DNA from: Pseudochrobactrum sp. sp1633
Lineage (GTDB): Bacteria; Pseudomonadota; Alphaproteobacteria; Rhizobiales; Rhizobiaceae
Length of the DNA stretch: 64,000 nt
NCBI RefSeq assembly: GCF_030376605.1
Contig: NZ_JARRAE010000001.1
Location: forward strand, 393,665-457,664
Reading direction: 5' to 3'
Both the position numbers and the translations under genes were made by a program. The notes beneath the pieces were generated by a model. The model had not been told where the DNA came from and ran no database searches. It worked only from the letters and a program-made list of their open reading frames with translations. Below, piece after piece: positions 53,437 to 62,315 of this stretch (positions are counted from its first letter, which is position 1; every line of letters starts with the position of its first letter).

Positions 53437-53676
53437 TTATGCCAAAATCCCAGATACTTCTGCTGCATGTTTAAATGCAATCCGCGCACTTTGCGTGCTT
53501 CCATGATCATGTGAACACCTAAGGCAGGCTGTTATAGCTTCTCCCATACTATCCAGATCAAAACGCTGCCAATCGGAAAGCATAAAATTCTCCGCATCAG
53601 CAATATTACCGATTGAATGTGTGATGCCGTCTGAAATTTTAATAACGACGGCTTCATCCCAATAAATTAAATCCAT
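53437..53676 (-). CDS. DUF982 domain protein
   Basis: A 79-aa protein of the DUF982 family, common in Hyphomicrobiales: W-x-E-A-V-V near the start, IADAENFMLSDWQRFDLDSM and ACLRCSHDHGSTQSARIAFK. AGGAGG precedes the ATG at 53676 by 9 bases. The function is unknown. It is antisense to the tail genes, so a lysogen-expressed moron. Confidence 0.78.
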   Translation of the reverse strand: MDLIYWDEAVVIKISDGITHSIGNIADAENFMLSDWQRFDLDSMGEAITACLRCSHDHGSTQSARIAFKHAAEVSGILA

Positions 53677-53740
53677 GAGTTCATACCTCCTATTAAGATA
53701 ACGCAGAGTTATCCAGAGTGTTCCTGAAGAAGGTGCAGCA

Positions 53741-54406
53741 ATGCGATATATTTCAGCAGAAAACCAGCATGCGCTTGAACAGCGGATGTTGGTAGCGCGT
53801 GACTTTCTCTGGCTTGTTGCACGTGACCGACAGACTGGTGCTCCGGTAACGGAAGGTCTGTGGTCTGACGTGGGGAATATCACGGCAGATGTGGTCAATC
53901 CGGATAATGGTATACCTGAAACACGTGATTGGTATGGAACAGGTTCTCTGGTTTCCATTGACGATATTCCGCTCATCGCCAATCTTTCCGTGCAGAATGT
54001 CACAATCCGCATGTCGCAGGTGCATGAGGAAGTTGAACGGATTGTCCGTGATTATGATTGCCGTCAGGCGCGGGTAGAAGTCTATCGTGGCCTGTTCAAT
54101 CCGGAAACACGTTTGATGGTCGCTCCGGCTGAGTGCCGGTTTGTTGGCTTTGTCGATAAGATTGAACTGAAAACACCGTCTGAGAATGAGGATGGTGCAG
54201 TCACAATGACCTGTGCCAGCCACACACAGGAATTTACGCGCTCCAATCCTGAGACGCGCAGTCATGCTTCACAGATCCTGCGCGATCCCAATGACACCTT
54301 TTACGAGGATGCGGCCACGGTTGAAGAATGGGAAGTGTTCTGGGGTTCCGAAAAGGGCAAAGTGCCGACACAGAAGAAGCGTAAAAGGTTCTTGGGGATA
54401 TTCTGA
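53741..54406 (+). CDS. Tail tip/hub-like protein
   Basis: A 221-aa protein: ALEQRMLVARDFLWLVARDR, VDKIELKTPSENEDGAVTMT and a basic C-terminus (EKGKVPTQKKRKRFLGIF). The order resembles lambda L/K before J. Beta-rich middle. The role is inferred from position. The stop overlaps the next gene's ATG. Confidence 0.6.
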   Translation: MRYISAENQHALEQRMLVARDFLWLVARDRQTGAPVTEGLWSDVGNITADVVNPDNGIPETRDWYGTGSLVSIDDIPLIANLSVQNVTIRMSQVHEEVERIVRDYDCRQARVEVYRGLFNPETRLMVAPAECRFVGFVDKIELKTPSENEDGAVTMTCASHTQEFTRSNPETRSHASQILRDPNDTFYEDAATVEEWEVFWGSEKGKVPTQKKRKRFLGIF

Positions 54407-54837
54407 TGGTGCGTTTTGCGGTCGTTGCGGACAAAACAGCCTGCATCTGTCTCTTGCGGGAAAGCCATGAGGCTGCTGGTTTTACCTTCCCGTTTCAGGC
54501 GGCCTATGCGGCTGCTTTATTTGACGGGCATATGAACCATGCTCACGCTTGTGCTCTTGTTCTGGAACATGAGGGGCAAGTGCAGGGGCTGTTGATGGCC
54601 TCTTGGTTCGAGCATCCGTTCGGGGCTGGTCGTTATGCCAAGGAAACGGTCTGGTATGTGGCTCAAAGCGCCCGTGGTCGTGGTGCAATCAAAATGCTGG
54701 ATGCCTATGAAGCATGGGCAAGAGAGCAAGGCTGTGCGGCTGTTGGTATGGCCTCACTCGCGACCAATGATGTTTCCCGCCTCTATGAGCGACGCGGCTT
54801 TGTGCCGGTCGAAACACACTTTCTCAAAAGCCTCTGA
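54406..54837 (+). CDS. GNAT family acetyltransferase
   Basis: A 143-aa GNAT fold with the acetyl-CoA loop in VAQSARGRGAIKMLDAYEAW and the final VSRLYERRGFVPVETHFLKS. It lies inside the tail operon directly before the J-like gene, overlapping its neighbour. The target is unknown; modification of a tail or host protein is possible. Confidence 0.8.
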   Translation: MVRFAVVADKTACICLLRESHEAAGFTFPFQAAYAAALFDGHMNHAHACALVLEHEGQVQGLLMASWFEHPFGAGRYAKETVWYVAQSARGRGAIKMLDAYEAWAREQGCAAVGMASLATNDVSRLYERRGFVPVETHFLKSL

Positions 54838-54861
54838 GGCTTAGTTTCAAAGAGATTATTC

Positions 54862-57486
54862 ATGGCAATTTTTACCGGTATCGCGTCTGCGATAGGCGGC
54901 CTGATGGCCTCTACCTTTTTGTCAGGGGCGGTCGGCAGTTTTTTGCTTAAAGCCGCCGTTGGTATCGGCCTCAATCTGCTTGCGCAATCCATTGCCGGTA
55001 AACCACAGGAACCGGTATTTTCCATCAATGGCAGCCTGCAGGCCGGTGGTGATCTGCCGCGTTCTTTCCTGATCGGGAGAACGTCAACAGCGGGTTCCTT
55101 AGTTTGGGTCAACACATGGGGGCATGACGGCGATACACCAAACGCTTATCTGACACAGGTTATTGCACTGTCCGATCTGCCGGTCGCTGGCCTACGCGAG
55201 GTTTGGGTCAATGGTCAGAAAGTGACCCTTGATTACAATACGCCGGATATGTCGTGGGGCTGGCAGGTCAAAGAATATCGCAACGATGGCGATAACCTCT
55301 GGGTTAAATTTTATGACGGCACTCAGAAGACAGCTGACAGTTTTCTGGTCAATACCTGCTCCAATCAGAACCGCCAATGGGATGTGAACCGTGTCGGTCG
55401 TGGTGTGGCCTATGCCATTGTGACGGCGCGTGTCAGTAAGCAGATGTTCTCCGGTATTCCGAATTTCAAATTCGAGCTGGATGGCTTCAAATTCTACGAT
55501 CCGTCAAAAGATAGCACCGCAGGCGGAAACGGTTCGCATCGGTGGTCTGATCCGTCCACATGGGGTGGCGATGGCGATCATCTGCCAGCCGTACAGGAAT
55601 ATAACCTTCTGCGTGGCCTACGCTGGAATAACCAGTGGTTTTATGGTGTGCAGGGCATGTCTGCTACGCGTCTTCCAGCTGACAACTGGATCAAGGCCAT
55701 CAATAAGTGCCGTGCACCTATTTATGGGGCAAATGGCTTAGAGCCGACCTATCGGGCAGGTGGCGAGATCACAATTGATGCGCCTCTCGCAAATGCACTG
55801 GAGGCATTGAACACCTCCTGTCAGGGGCGTATCGCGGAAATCGGCGGTTTCTATCAGATGTTTCTCGGTAGCCCCGACGCGCCGGTCATTCATTTCACCG
55901 ATGACGATATTCTCTCGACCGATGAGCAGACATTCACCCCGTTCTTCGGTCTGTCGGATACGATCAATGGTGTTTCGGCAACTTATCCGTCCTTCACTGA
56001 CGGTTGGGTGATGAAGTCCGCGCCGTCACTGTTCCGTGCCGATCTGGAAGCCTTACACGGCAACCGGCGTTTGATGGCTAAAGTTGAACTGAACTTTGTT
56101 CCATATGCGGAGCAGGTGCAGCGGCTTATGAAATCGGCTCTTGAAGAGGGGCAGCGGGCGCGGCGGCACACTCTGGTCATTCCGCCAAGGTTTTGGGCTT
56201 ACGCAGTGCCAGGTGTAATCTGGTCATGGACTTCCAAGCGCAACGGTTATGTCAATAAGCTGATGCGGATTGATGGCTCGGTAGACCGTGCCAATCTTGA
56301 TGTTATGGTCGATATGACTGAGGTTGACCCGTCAGACTATGATTGGGAAAGCAGCACTGATTATCGTCCACCGGTGGATGGTGCAGTTGGTGCAATGCGT
56401 CCGCTGCCGACACCGATCTTCGATTTTGCTGTTACACCAGATATTGCACAGGACAGTAACGGCAATAATCGCCGGTGTGGCATTCGATTGGTCTGGGATG
56501 GTGAAGTGACCGGCGTTGATACGGTTATGTTTGAGGTGCGTCTCAAATCATCGCTGGCTGAAATCTATAAAGGCCGAACTGAAGATGTAGAGCGCGGGGC
56601 GCTATTGATTGCTCCAGGCATTCTTTTGCCGAATATGCTCTATGAAGTCCGCGCACGTTATTCATCCTATGATGGCAGTACGCCCTTTGTCTGGTCTGAT
56701 TGGATTGAGGTGCGCACTGCGGATATCCGTTTCGGTCCACTTGATATTTACGCGATCAATATTGAACAGCTCAATAAGGACATCAGCGATGTTCTGAAAG
56801 GTTTGGGAGAGACGGATCGGTATGTTCAGGAGGAGTTGGATCGTATTGGTGCGCTGGCAGCTGAGCAGGAGGCTGGCAATGCCGGTATGTTCAAACTGTT
56901 ACGTGAGGAAGCGGCGGTAACTGCGGGCAATCTAAAGGCAGGTTACACAAGGCTCGTTTCCGTTTCCATCGGTCCCGGCAGTGCAATTGCTTCCCGTATC
57001 GAAAAGCTGGAGGTAAAAGTTGATGAGGATATTGCCCAGGCTGTTAGCCAACTGACAACGCGTATCAACACTGTTGGCGATACTGTTGAGGCTCAGGCTG
57101 AAGCAATTACCCTGCTCACTGCTGATGTCGGCAATTTCTCAGCTGGTGGTTTGATCCGCATTACCAGTGAAGCCGCAAGCGGCAGTGCTTTGAACCGGAT
57201 TGCTTTCAGCAGTTATGTGCAAGCTATGGGGCAGACTGCACAGGCGGCGATGTGGCTGGAAGCCTTCACAGGTAATGGTGGCCAATTGCTCAGTCAGATC
57301 ATCATGAATGCTGATCGTTGGATCGTAACTAATGGTGTAGACAGCATGTCGCCGATGACATTCATCAATGGTGAACTGACCCTGATGTTGGCAAAAATCA
57401 ATGAAATCATCTCCGGTCTGATCCGCTCACCTGACAGCAAATTCGTCATTAATCTTGATGAGGGTTTTTTGAAGGTGTCTGACTGA
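54862..57486 (+). CDS. Tail tip host-specificity protein (J-like)
   Basis: This 874-aa protein starts with a hydrophobic segment (AIFTGIASAIGGLMASTFLS), has a hub region with VIALSDLPVAGLREVWVNGQ and GVAYAIVTARVSKQMFSGIP, a fibronectin-like part about residues 520-630, and a C-terminal coiled-coil (VDEDIAQAVSQLTTRINTVG). It forms the tail tip that meets the host receptor. Confidence 0.82.
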   Translation: MAIFTGIASAIGGLMASTFLSGAVGSFLLKAAVGIGLNLLAQSIAGKPQEPVFSINGSLQAGGDLPRSFLIGRTSTAGSLVWVNTWGHDGDTPNAYLTQVIALSDLPVAGLREVWVNGQKVTLDYNTPDMSWGWQVKEYRNDGDNLWVKFYDGTQKTADSFLVNTCSNQNRQWDVNRVGRGVAYAIVTARVSKQMFSGIPNFKFELDGFKFYDPSKDSTAGGNGSHRWSDPSTWGGDGDHLPAVQEYNLLRGLRWNNQWFYGVQGMSATRLPADNWIKAINKCRAPIYGANGLEPTYRAGGEITIDAPLANALEALNTSCQGRIAEIGGFYQMFLGSPDAPVIHFTDDDILSTDEQTFTPFFGLSDTINGVSATYPSFTDGWVMKSAPSLFRADLEALHGNRRLMAKVELNFVPYAEQVQRLMKSALEEGQRARRHTLVIPPRFWAYAVPGVIWSWTSKRNGYVNKLMRIDGSVDRANLDVMVDMTEVDPSDYDWESSTDYRPPVDGAVGAMRPLPTPIFDFAVTPDIAQDSNGNNRRCGIRLVWDGEVTGVDTVMFEVRLKSSLAEIYKGRTEDVERGALLIAPGILLPNMLYEVRARYSSYDGSTPFVWSDWIEVRTADIRFGPLDIYAINIEQLNKDISDVLKGLGETDRYVQEELDRIGALAAEQEAGNAGMFKLLREEAAVTAGNLKAGYTRLVSVSIGPGSAIASRIEKLEVKVDEDIAQAVSQLTTRINTVGDTVEAQAEAITLLTADVGNFSAGGLIRITSEAASGSALNRIAFSSYVQAMGQTAQAAMWLEAFTGNGGQLLSQIIMNADRWIVTNGVDSMSPMTFINGELTLMLAKINEIISGLIRSPDSKFVINLDEGFLKVSD

Positions 57487-57959
57487 TGAGTACAAGACTG
57501 CACTTAACAAAAAATCATCTCGTGGTTTCAAAACAGGGATTTGACGCGGACAATCCATCATTGGCAGAGGGTGATAAGCTCTTTGATAGTGATTGGTTAT
57601 TCTCCAGCACGATTGTGGAGGTCGGTCTGCATATTGATCAATCCAGTTATAAAATGGATCCACCGCCGCAGAATTTGACCCGTTGGGATGAGCAAACGGA
57701 TTGGTCGGCGCCGCAGATTATCAACTTTCAGCCATTGGATTATGTTCCGACAGTGTTGCTAATCAGCCTGTCTGATCCTCGGTATTGGGGCAATCATGGC
57801 ATGGTATTGCTAGGCGCTCAGCCTCTCATCAATCGGCCAAGTGATTATTGGCGCACGGGCGAAATAACCGTCACCAATAGTCGTATAACTATCCCGCGAA
57901 TTCGCAATCCTTCTGGTTATTATCGGGAGAGCTTTATTTATCTGGTGATGGGGATATGA
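57486..57959 (+). CDS. Tail-tip accessory protein 1
   Basis: A 157-aa protein with LHLTKNHLVVSKQGFDADNP and a beta-rich C-terminus ending YRESFIYLVMGI. It overlaps the J-like stop. It resembles the two following small genes in size and C-terminal strand pattern. No family is known. Confidence 0.6.
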   Translation: MSTRLHLTKNHLVVSKQGFDADNPSLAEGDKLFDSDWLFSSTIVEVGLHIDQSSYKMDPPPQNLTRWDEQTDWSAPQIINFQPLDYVPTVLLISLSDPRYWGNHGMVLLGAQPLINRPSDYWRTGEITVTNSRITIPRIRNPSGYYRESFIYLVMGI

Positions 57960-57960
57960 C

Positions 57961-58413
57961 ATGGATGAAAATATCCTTATCGGCAAAAACGGTAATCAGC
58001 ATGGCATCTGGGTAGCCAAGCAGGGCAAAACCGTCCAGCAGGGCGGCCAGATGCTGATGTCATCTGTCCAAGACATGCTGAAAATCCATGCGCAAGGTTC
58101 TGTTCCGTCATTCGGCTACAATGAATCGCAAGGCTTATGGCGGCATCAAATTGAAGTCCCGTTTCAGGAGCTTCCGTTTATTCCGCTGGCATTCATGGGC
58201 TTTAAATCTTCCGCTGCTGAGCCGTTTCAATTCCCGCCTGATCTGAGCGGTATTGTGGCTACGCAATCATTTGGCGGGAATATAGGCTTAGTCAACTTTA
58301 TGCCTGTTGTTGGCATTTCTCACAACAAACTGACTTTTAGGGGCTGGGTGCCTCAATATGAATGCCGGTTCAATTATACCGTCTTTTTAGTCAAGCTACG
58401 TGAGAAGTTCTGA
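57961..58413 (+). CDS. Tail-tip accessory protein 2
   Basis: A 150-aa protein: LIGKNGNQHGIWVAKQGKTV, LPFIPLAFMGFKSS and an end YNYTVFLVKL-like (FNYTVFLVKLREKF). It overlaps the next gene by one base. Probably a fibre or tip decoration. Confidence 0.6.
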   Translation: MDENILIGKNGNQHGIWVAKQGKTVQQGGQMLMSSVQDMLKIHAQGSVPSFGYNESQGLWRHQIEVPFQELPFIPLAFMGFKSSAAEPFQFPPDLSGIVATQSFGGNIGLVNFMPVVGISHNKLTFRGWVPQYECRFNYTVFLVKLREKF

Positions 58414-58775
58414 TGGCGGGGCGGGTACTATTCCAGCGTGGTGCCAACTTTAAATTCCGCATTTCCAAGCCCGGAAAGGACGTTGACAGCACTGATCTTT
58501 TTGACTTTGTGCTGCATGAGGGGATCGGCACTGTTGCCCCATACGTAACAGGCTCGGTTCAGGTGCCAGCAAATAGTAATGTGCTCATTCCATTCGGACG
58601 CACCTATCAGCAGCCGGCACTTATTATGCTTAAACCGTCCGATGGTGTTGTCGCGTTTCTATCGCAGTTCGAAGCCCGCATCCAAGGCGATATGGCCTCA
58701 ATGCGGATTTACAACAAAACCGGCACCTCGCGCTATGTCACCTATTACGTCTATTGGAATTCGATAGGCGGCTGA
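58413..58775 (+). CDS. Tail-tip accessory protein 3
   Basis: A 120-aa protein: VLFQRGANFKFRISKPGKDV, SVQVPANSNVLIPFGRTYQQ and an end YVTYYVYWNSIGG. The same beta pattern as the two genes before it suggests a tandem family. Confidence 0.6.
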   Translation: MAGRVLFQRGANFKFRISKPGKDVDSTDLFDFVLHEGIGTVAPYVTGSVQVPANSNVLIPFGRTYQQPALIMLKPSDGVVAFLSQFEARIQGDMASMRIYNKTGTSRYVTYYVYWNSIGG

Positions 58776-58828
58776 CTTTCCTTACTTCACTCACAGCAAT
58801 CACCCGCTTTTTGCGGGAAGGAGATCGC

Positions 58829-59032
58829 ATGTCTGCAACACAGACCAATATCACTCCACCAATACAAATTCATCCGCTGGCTGAATTGCATGAAACGGCG
58901 TTTCAGCTTGGCATTATCCGTCAGCGTAATCTGATTTTGGCTTCAGAAAATCTAATGATGAAAGAACGCATTCAAGCTCTGGAAGCGGAAAACAAAGAAC
59001 TGATTGTAGAGCGCAAGGAAGGGGCAGATTAA
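58829..59032 (+). CDS. Small coiled-coil protein before the fibre gene
   Basis: A 67-aa protein with a C-terminal coiled coil (MKERIQALEAENKELIVERK). GGAAGGAG precedes the ATG; a small hairpin (CCCGC-T5-GCGGG, 58803-58817) lies just before it. It overlaps the fibre gene start by one base. Possibly a fibre chaperone. Confidence 0.6.
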   Translation: MSATQTNITPPIQIHPLAELHETAFQLGIIRQRNLILASENLMMKERIQALEAENKELIVERKEGAD

Positions 59033-60354
59033 TGGCTATTCGTCCCGACTGGATGACCGGCACGCTTAATCTCGTTGCCGGAACACCTGACTTCACCACG
59101 ACAGGGTCGGCTTTGCAGACCGCAGCCATTCAGGCCGGTGATGCGATTATCACCGCAACAGGCTATGTGCTCATCATTGCTGAAATCACTGGGCAGAACA
59201 GCGGCCGGTTATTTGATAATTGCCCTGTGGCAGCTGCCGGTGACGGGCAACCCTTGCGGGTTCGCTATCAGCCGGATGGTAGCCGCGTGCAGGCTGCTGT
59301 TCGGATGATGAGAGATCTGCTGACCACAGGTAATCTTGAAGCATTTGCTGTACTTGTTGGTGAAGAAGATGCAGTACCGGTTTTTGTTGGACCAGGTGTT
59401 ATGAAATTGGTGCCGAAATCAGAATTCGGACCCGATGATACCAAAGGCAATCTGGCCACTCTCGCTGCATTGGAGAATATTGCAAATCTCACAGAGCTTG
59501 CAGCGATTGCGAAAGCCAATGATCAGTTCATCATCATGGGGGCGGACGGCACAATTACGCTGAAGTCAATCAAAGACCTGACCGATACGATTGCGAAAAA
59601 TGCAGACGAAATTGATAAAAAGTATGATCTTCCAGTCGATGGTACTGCTGATCAGCTGATTGATGCAACTGGCGCTGCAATCCCAAAGACGGGGTTGCCG
59701 ATTTCAGATGCAGTACATAAAGCATTGGATGCCAAAGCTTCTTATAACTGGATCATCAACGGCGATTTCACCATTAATCAGCGTGGTGGTGTGAAAAAGC
59801 CTGCCAATGGTGTCTATGGTTTTGACCGCTGGAAAGGTCACTCAAACGGAATTGAGCAGATTATTGAGGGTCTGCCAGCTGGTGAATATACGCTCACATG
59901 GTCTGGCGGGGGTAATGGAACATTCGGTGGGCAAACAAAAGCATCACCTATAAAAGTTAATGTAACGGCTGGAAATGCATCTGTGGTGGTGCCTGCAACT
60001 GCAACGAAAATAAGCGTCGTGGCGGGCGATGCTACGTTGAGCGACCCTTGGGTGGCGAGATCTCTTGCGTATGAATTTCATATGTGTACGCGTTACTTTC
60101 AAAAGGTATCAGTTTCAGCGCGGTTTTGGTCAACTCAGGAAAATCAATATTCCAGTAATAGTGTTACATGGTCTGCAATGAGGCTGGCACCTTCAGTTTC
60201 ACTTGATGATCAGGGGCAAAGGTCTGCAAACTTAAAAACTGCTACTCTAGCTGGAGTCTCAGGTCGTGGCGGCAGGTTTGAAATTGTCTCTGCGGCACAA
60301 GTAGGTGATTGCTACGCATTAGCTAATGCATATAATTTGGACGCGGATTTTTAA
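59032..60354 (+). CDS. Tail fibre protein
   Basis: This 440-aa protein has an N-terminal attachment domain (AIRPDWMTGTLNLVAGTPDF), a helical linker (about residues 140-215) and a C-terminal beta domain starting SYNWIINGDFTINQRGG, like the receptor-binding ends of rhizobial phage fibres. Composition shifts toward higher A/T at the end, a sign of tip exchange. Confidence 0.75.
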   Translation: MAIRPDWMTGTLNLVAGTPDFTTTGSALQTAAIQAGDAIITATGYVLIIAEITGQNSGRLFDNCPVAAAGDGQPLRVRYQPDGSRVQAAVRMMRDLLTTGNLEAFAVLVGEEDAVPVFVGPGVMKLVPKSEFGPDDTKGNLATLAALENIANLTELAAIAKANDQFIIMGADGTITLKSIKDLTDTIAKNADEIDKKYDLPVDGTADQLIDATGAAIPKTGLPISDAVHKALDAKASYNWIINGDFTINQRGGVKKPANGVYGFDRWKGHSNGIEQIIEGLPAGEYTLTWSGGGNGTFGGQTKASPIKVNVTAGNASVVVPATATKISVVAGDATLSDPWVARSLAYEFHMCTRYFQKVSVSARFWSTQENQYSSNSVTWSAMRLAPSVSLDDQGQRSANLKTATLAGVSGRGGRFEIVSAAQVGDCYALANAYNLDADF

Positions 60355-60355
60355 A

Positions 60356-60739
60356 ATGGTAAATAGCGCGAAATTTGCAAAAGATGGTTTAATCATATCT
60401 GTAATTGATGGGAATGAAATTGCAATTCCTGACGATATGGCAAATCGACATCGTGCCATGATTGCAGAGTGGGTGGCTGCGGGAAATGAAATCGAACCTT
60501 ACGTGCCGGATCCATTGCCAGAGCCTGTAATCGTCATTCCTGCTGTCACTCTATGGGAACGTATGACAGATGCTGAAGCCATTCAGGTGAATGATGCAAT
60601 GGCTGCGCAGCCAATACGCACTCGTCAGATATTTCTCACAGCCAATACATTCCGTTCAGATCATGAACTTTGGCCACTCTTGCAGCAGGTTGCTGCTACT
60701 CTGTTCGGTGTTGAGCGTGCTGCAGAGTTGCTGGCATAA
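60356..60739 (+). CDS. Fibre-associated protein, 127 aa
   Basis: It reads SAKFAKDGLIISVIDGNEIA, a proline-rich linker (EPYVPDPLPEPVIVIPAVTL) and a helical end (LLQQVAATLFGVERAAELLA). The place after the fibre gene and the layout suit a fibre assembly chaperone. An in-frame ATG at 60326 lies inside the fibre gene and is not preferred. Confidence 0.6.
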   Translation: MVNSAKFAKDGLIISVIDGNEIAIPDDMANRHRAMIAEWVAAGNEIEPYVPDPLPEPVIVIPAVTLWERMTDAEAIQVNDAMAAQPIRTRQIFLTANTFRSDHELWPLLQQVAATLFGVERAAELLA

Positions 60740-60788
60740 ACGCTAATTTTTATGCTGCTTTAACAGTAAATTTCACAGGAAAATTCAG

Positions 60789-61586
60789 ATGGATAAAACC
60801 GTGCCAGCTGGCGCGGCGATCCTGCTTGACTTCATTCGTAAGACTGAAGTCGGACGGACTGATCGCGCGTCTTATGATGTTATCTATGGTCACAATCAGG
60901 ATAAACTGCCGAAGCCAATCACCTCGATGACAATCGGTGAACTGGTTGATGCGCAGGCCAGCTTTACCAAGCGGTTCAAATCATCGGCGTCTGGTGGTTA
61001 TCAGTTCATGCGCAAGACCTTGCAGGATTTGTCGCGTGAGTTGCGCCTGAACGGGCGGCAGGTGTTTGATCCGGATTTACAAGACCGACTCGGTTATCAC
61101 CTGTTAAAACGCCGTGGCTATGAAGAGTTCATGGCCGGTACAATCTCCATGACTGAGTTTGCCAAACAGCTGGCAATGGAGTGGGCTTCGTTTCCGGTGC
61201 TTGCCGCGACGAAAGGGGCGCACGGTCAGCTAAAGCGCGGCCAGTCATATTATGATGGTGATGCACTCAATAAGGCACTGGTGAAGCCAGAAGTGATTGT
61301 GGTGGTGTTGCGTAAAGTAAGAGACGCAGGCAATGGCTTACCTGTATCAGCAACTGAAAATCCGGAAGCGGAAACGCCACCGCCTGAGCCTGAAAAGACA
61401 AAACCGGTTTCTCATTCTAAGCGCTTTTGGACGTGGCTGACAGCTGCGGCGCTTCCTGCAGTTGGTTTGCTGGACTGGCGAGTGCAGCTGGCTTCCGTGA
61501 TTGTGGTGAGCGGTATCGCGGCCTACGCGATTTATTCCATGCCGTCTGTGAAATCCAAAGTCGAAAAACTGTTTGAGGCACTCTGA
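60789..61586 (+). CDS. Endolysin, lysozyme-like, with C-terminal membrane segments
   Basis: This 265-aa protein has a muramidase-like domain (ILLDFIRKTEVGRTDRASYD with a likely catalytic Glu, then SSASGGYQFMRKTLQDLSRE) and, after a Pro/Glu linker, two hydrophobic segments (LTAAALPAVGLLDW, VIVVSGIAAYAIYSM). It degrades the cell wall at lysis. The C-terminal anchors are unusual for a soluble lysozyme. Confidence 0.75.
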   Translation: MDKTVPAGAAILLDFIRKTEVGRTDRASYDVIYGHNQDKLPKPITSMTIGELVDAQASFTKRFKSSASGGYQFMRKTLQDLSRELRLNGRQVFDPDLQDRLGYHLLKRRGYEEFMAGTISMTEFAKQLAMEWASFPVLAATKGAHGQLKRGQSYYDGDALNKALVKPEVIVVVLRKVRDAGNGLPVSATENPEAETPPPEPEKTKPVSHSKRFWTWLTAAALPAVGLLDWRVQLASVIVVSGIAAYAIYSMPSVKSKVEKLFEAL

Positions 61587-61852
61587 TGATGGGGCGGCTC
61601 CAAATAATACTCGCTGTGCTGGCCGTGGGTGCTGTTGCGCTCACGGGTGCTGTCCAGCTGGGTAAATACAAAGAGCGGCAACGCGGGGCAATTCAGCAGC
61701 TGCAGAGTGATATCCGTGCTGAGCGGGAGAGGGTGAAGGATGATGCGAAAACGCGCAATCTATCGGACTATGATTTCTGTGTTCAGTCTCTTCGCCGTCG
61801 CGGGGTGCAGTCCGCAGACTGTGAGCAGCTGCGCGGGCTGGCGAAAGAATGA
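61586..61852 (+). CDS. Rz-like inner-membrane spanin
   Basis: An 88-aa protein with one N-terminal helix (LQIILAVLAVGAVALTGAVQ) and a charged periplasmic coil (KYKERQRGAIQQLQSDIRAE). It should span to the outer-membrane partner encoded inside it. The start is the ATG at 61586 or 61589. Confidence 0.75.
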   Translation: MMGRLQIILAVLAVGAVALTGAVQLGKYKERQRGAIQQLQSDIRAERERVKDDAKTRNLSDYDFCVQSLRRRGVQSADCEQLRGLAKE

Positions 61853-61955
61853 TCTGTCAACGGTTGGTTTGGTGGCGCTGACAAGAGTTGACCGGCCAGC
61901 AGCTGAGCGAGTGGAAGGTAATGACCAAAATGGAAAACGGCAGGGGTGCTGGTGA
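61740..61955 (+). CDS. Nested Rz1-like outer-membrane spanin lipoprotein
   Basis: A 71-aa frame in +1 inside Rz. It has a basic start (MMRKRAIYR), a hydrophobic core and a lipobox LFAVAGC, so the mature lipoprotein begins at Cys23. GAGAGGGTGAAGG precedes the ATG. The stop overlaps the next gene. A nested Rz/Rz1 pair is the lambda arrangement. Confidence 0.7.
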   Translation: MMRKRAIYRTMISVFSLFAVAGCSPQTVSSCAGWRKNDLSTVGLVALTRVDRPAAERVEGNDQNGKRQGCW

Positions 61956-62179
61956 TGGCAACGGCAACGCAGGATACGAGGGACAGAGTTATTCGTATGG
62001 AAGGAAAGGTTGAAGAACTTGAACGAAAAATAGACCGACTAGATACTAAGGTCTCTGAAATGCATCATTTACTAACGCAAGCTAAGGGAGCGCGTTGGAT
62101 GTTGATTTTTTTGGTTGGTTTTGGTGGTTTTATTGCGGCAAATATAACTCCATTTGTTCAGTATATTTGGGGGAGGTGA
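61955..62179 (+). CDS. XhlA-like small membrane protein, possible holin
   Basis: A 74-aa protein with a coiled coil (EGKVEELERKIDRLDTKVSE) and one C-terminal helix (ARWMLIFLVGFGGFIAANIT). XhlA-type proteins help endolysin release. CAGGGG lies 8 bases before the ATG at 61955, preferred over GTG at 61946. Confidence 0.65.
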   Translation: MATATQDTRDRVIRMEGKVEELERKIDRLDTKVSEMHHLLTQAKGARWMLIFLVGFGGFIAANITPFVQYIWGR

Positions 62180-62315
62180 TGTTATAATTCATAGTTTATT
62201 TTTAATGTATGTTTTATTAGAATTTTTTTGTAAAGAGTACTAACATTCTATGCTGTTGTGAACGCCATCGAAAAATAATATATAAGTTGGAGAGCGTCTA
62301 TAAAGTAGGTAGTTT

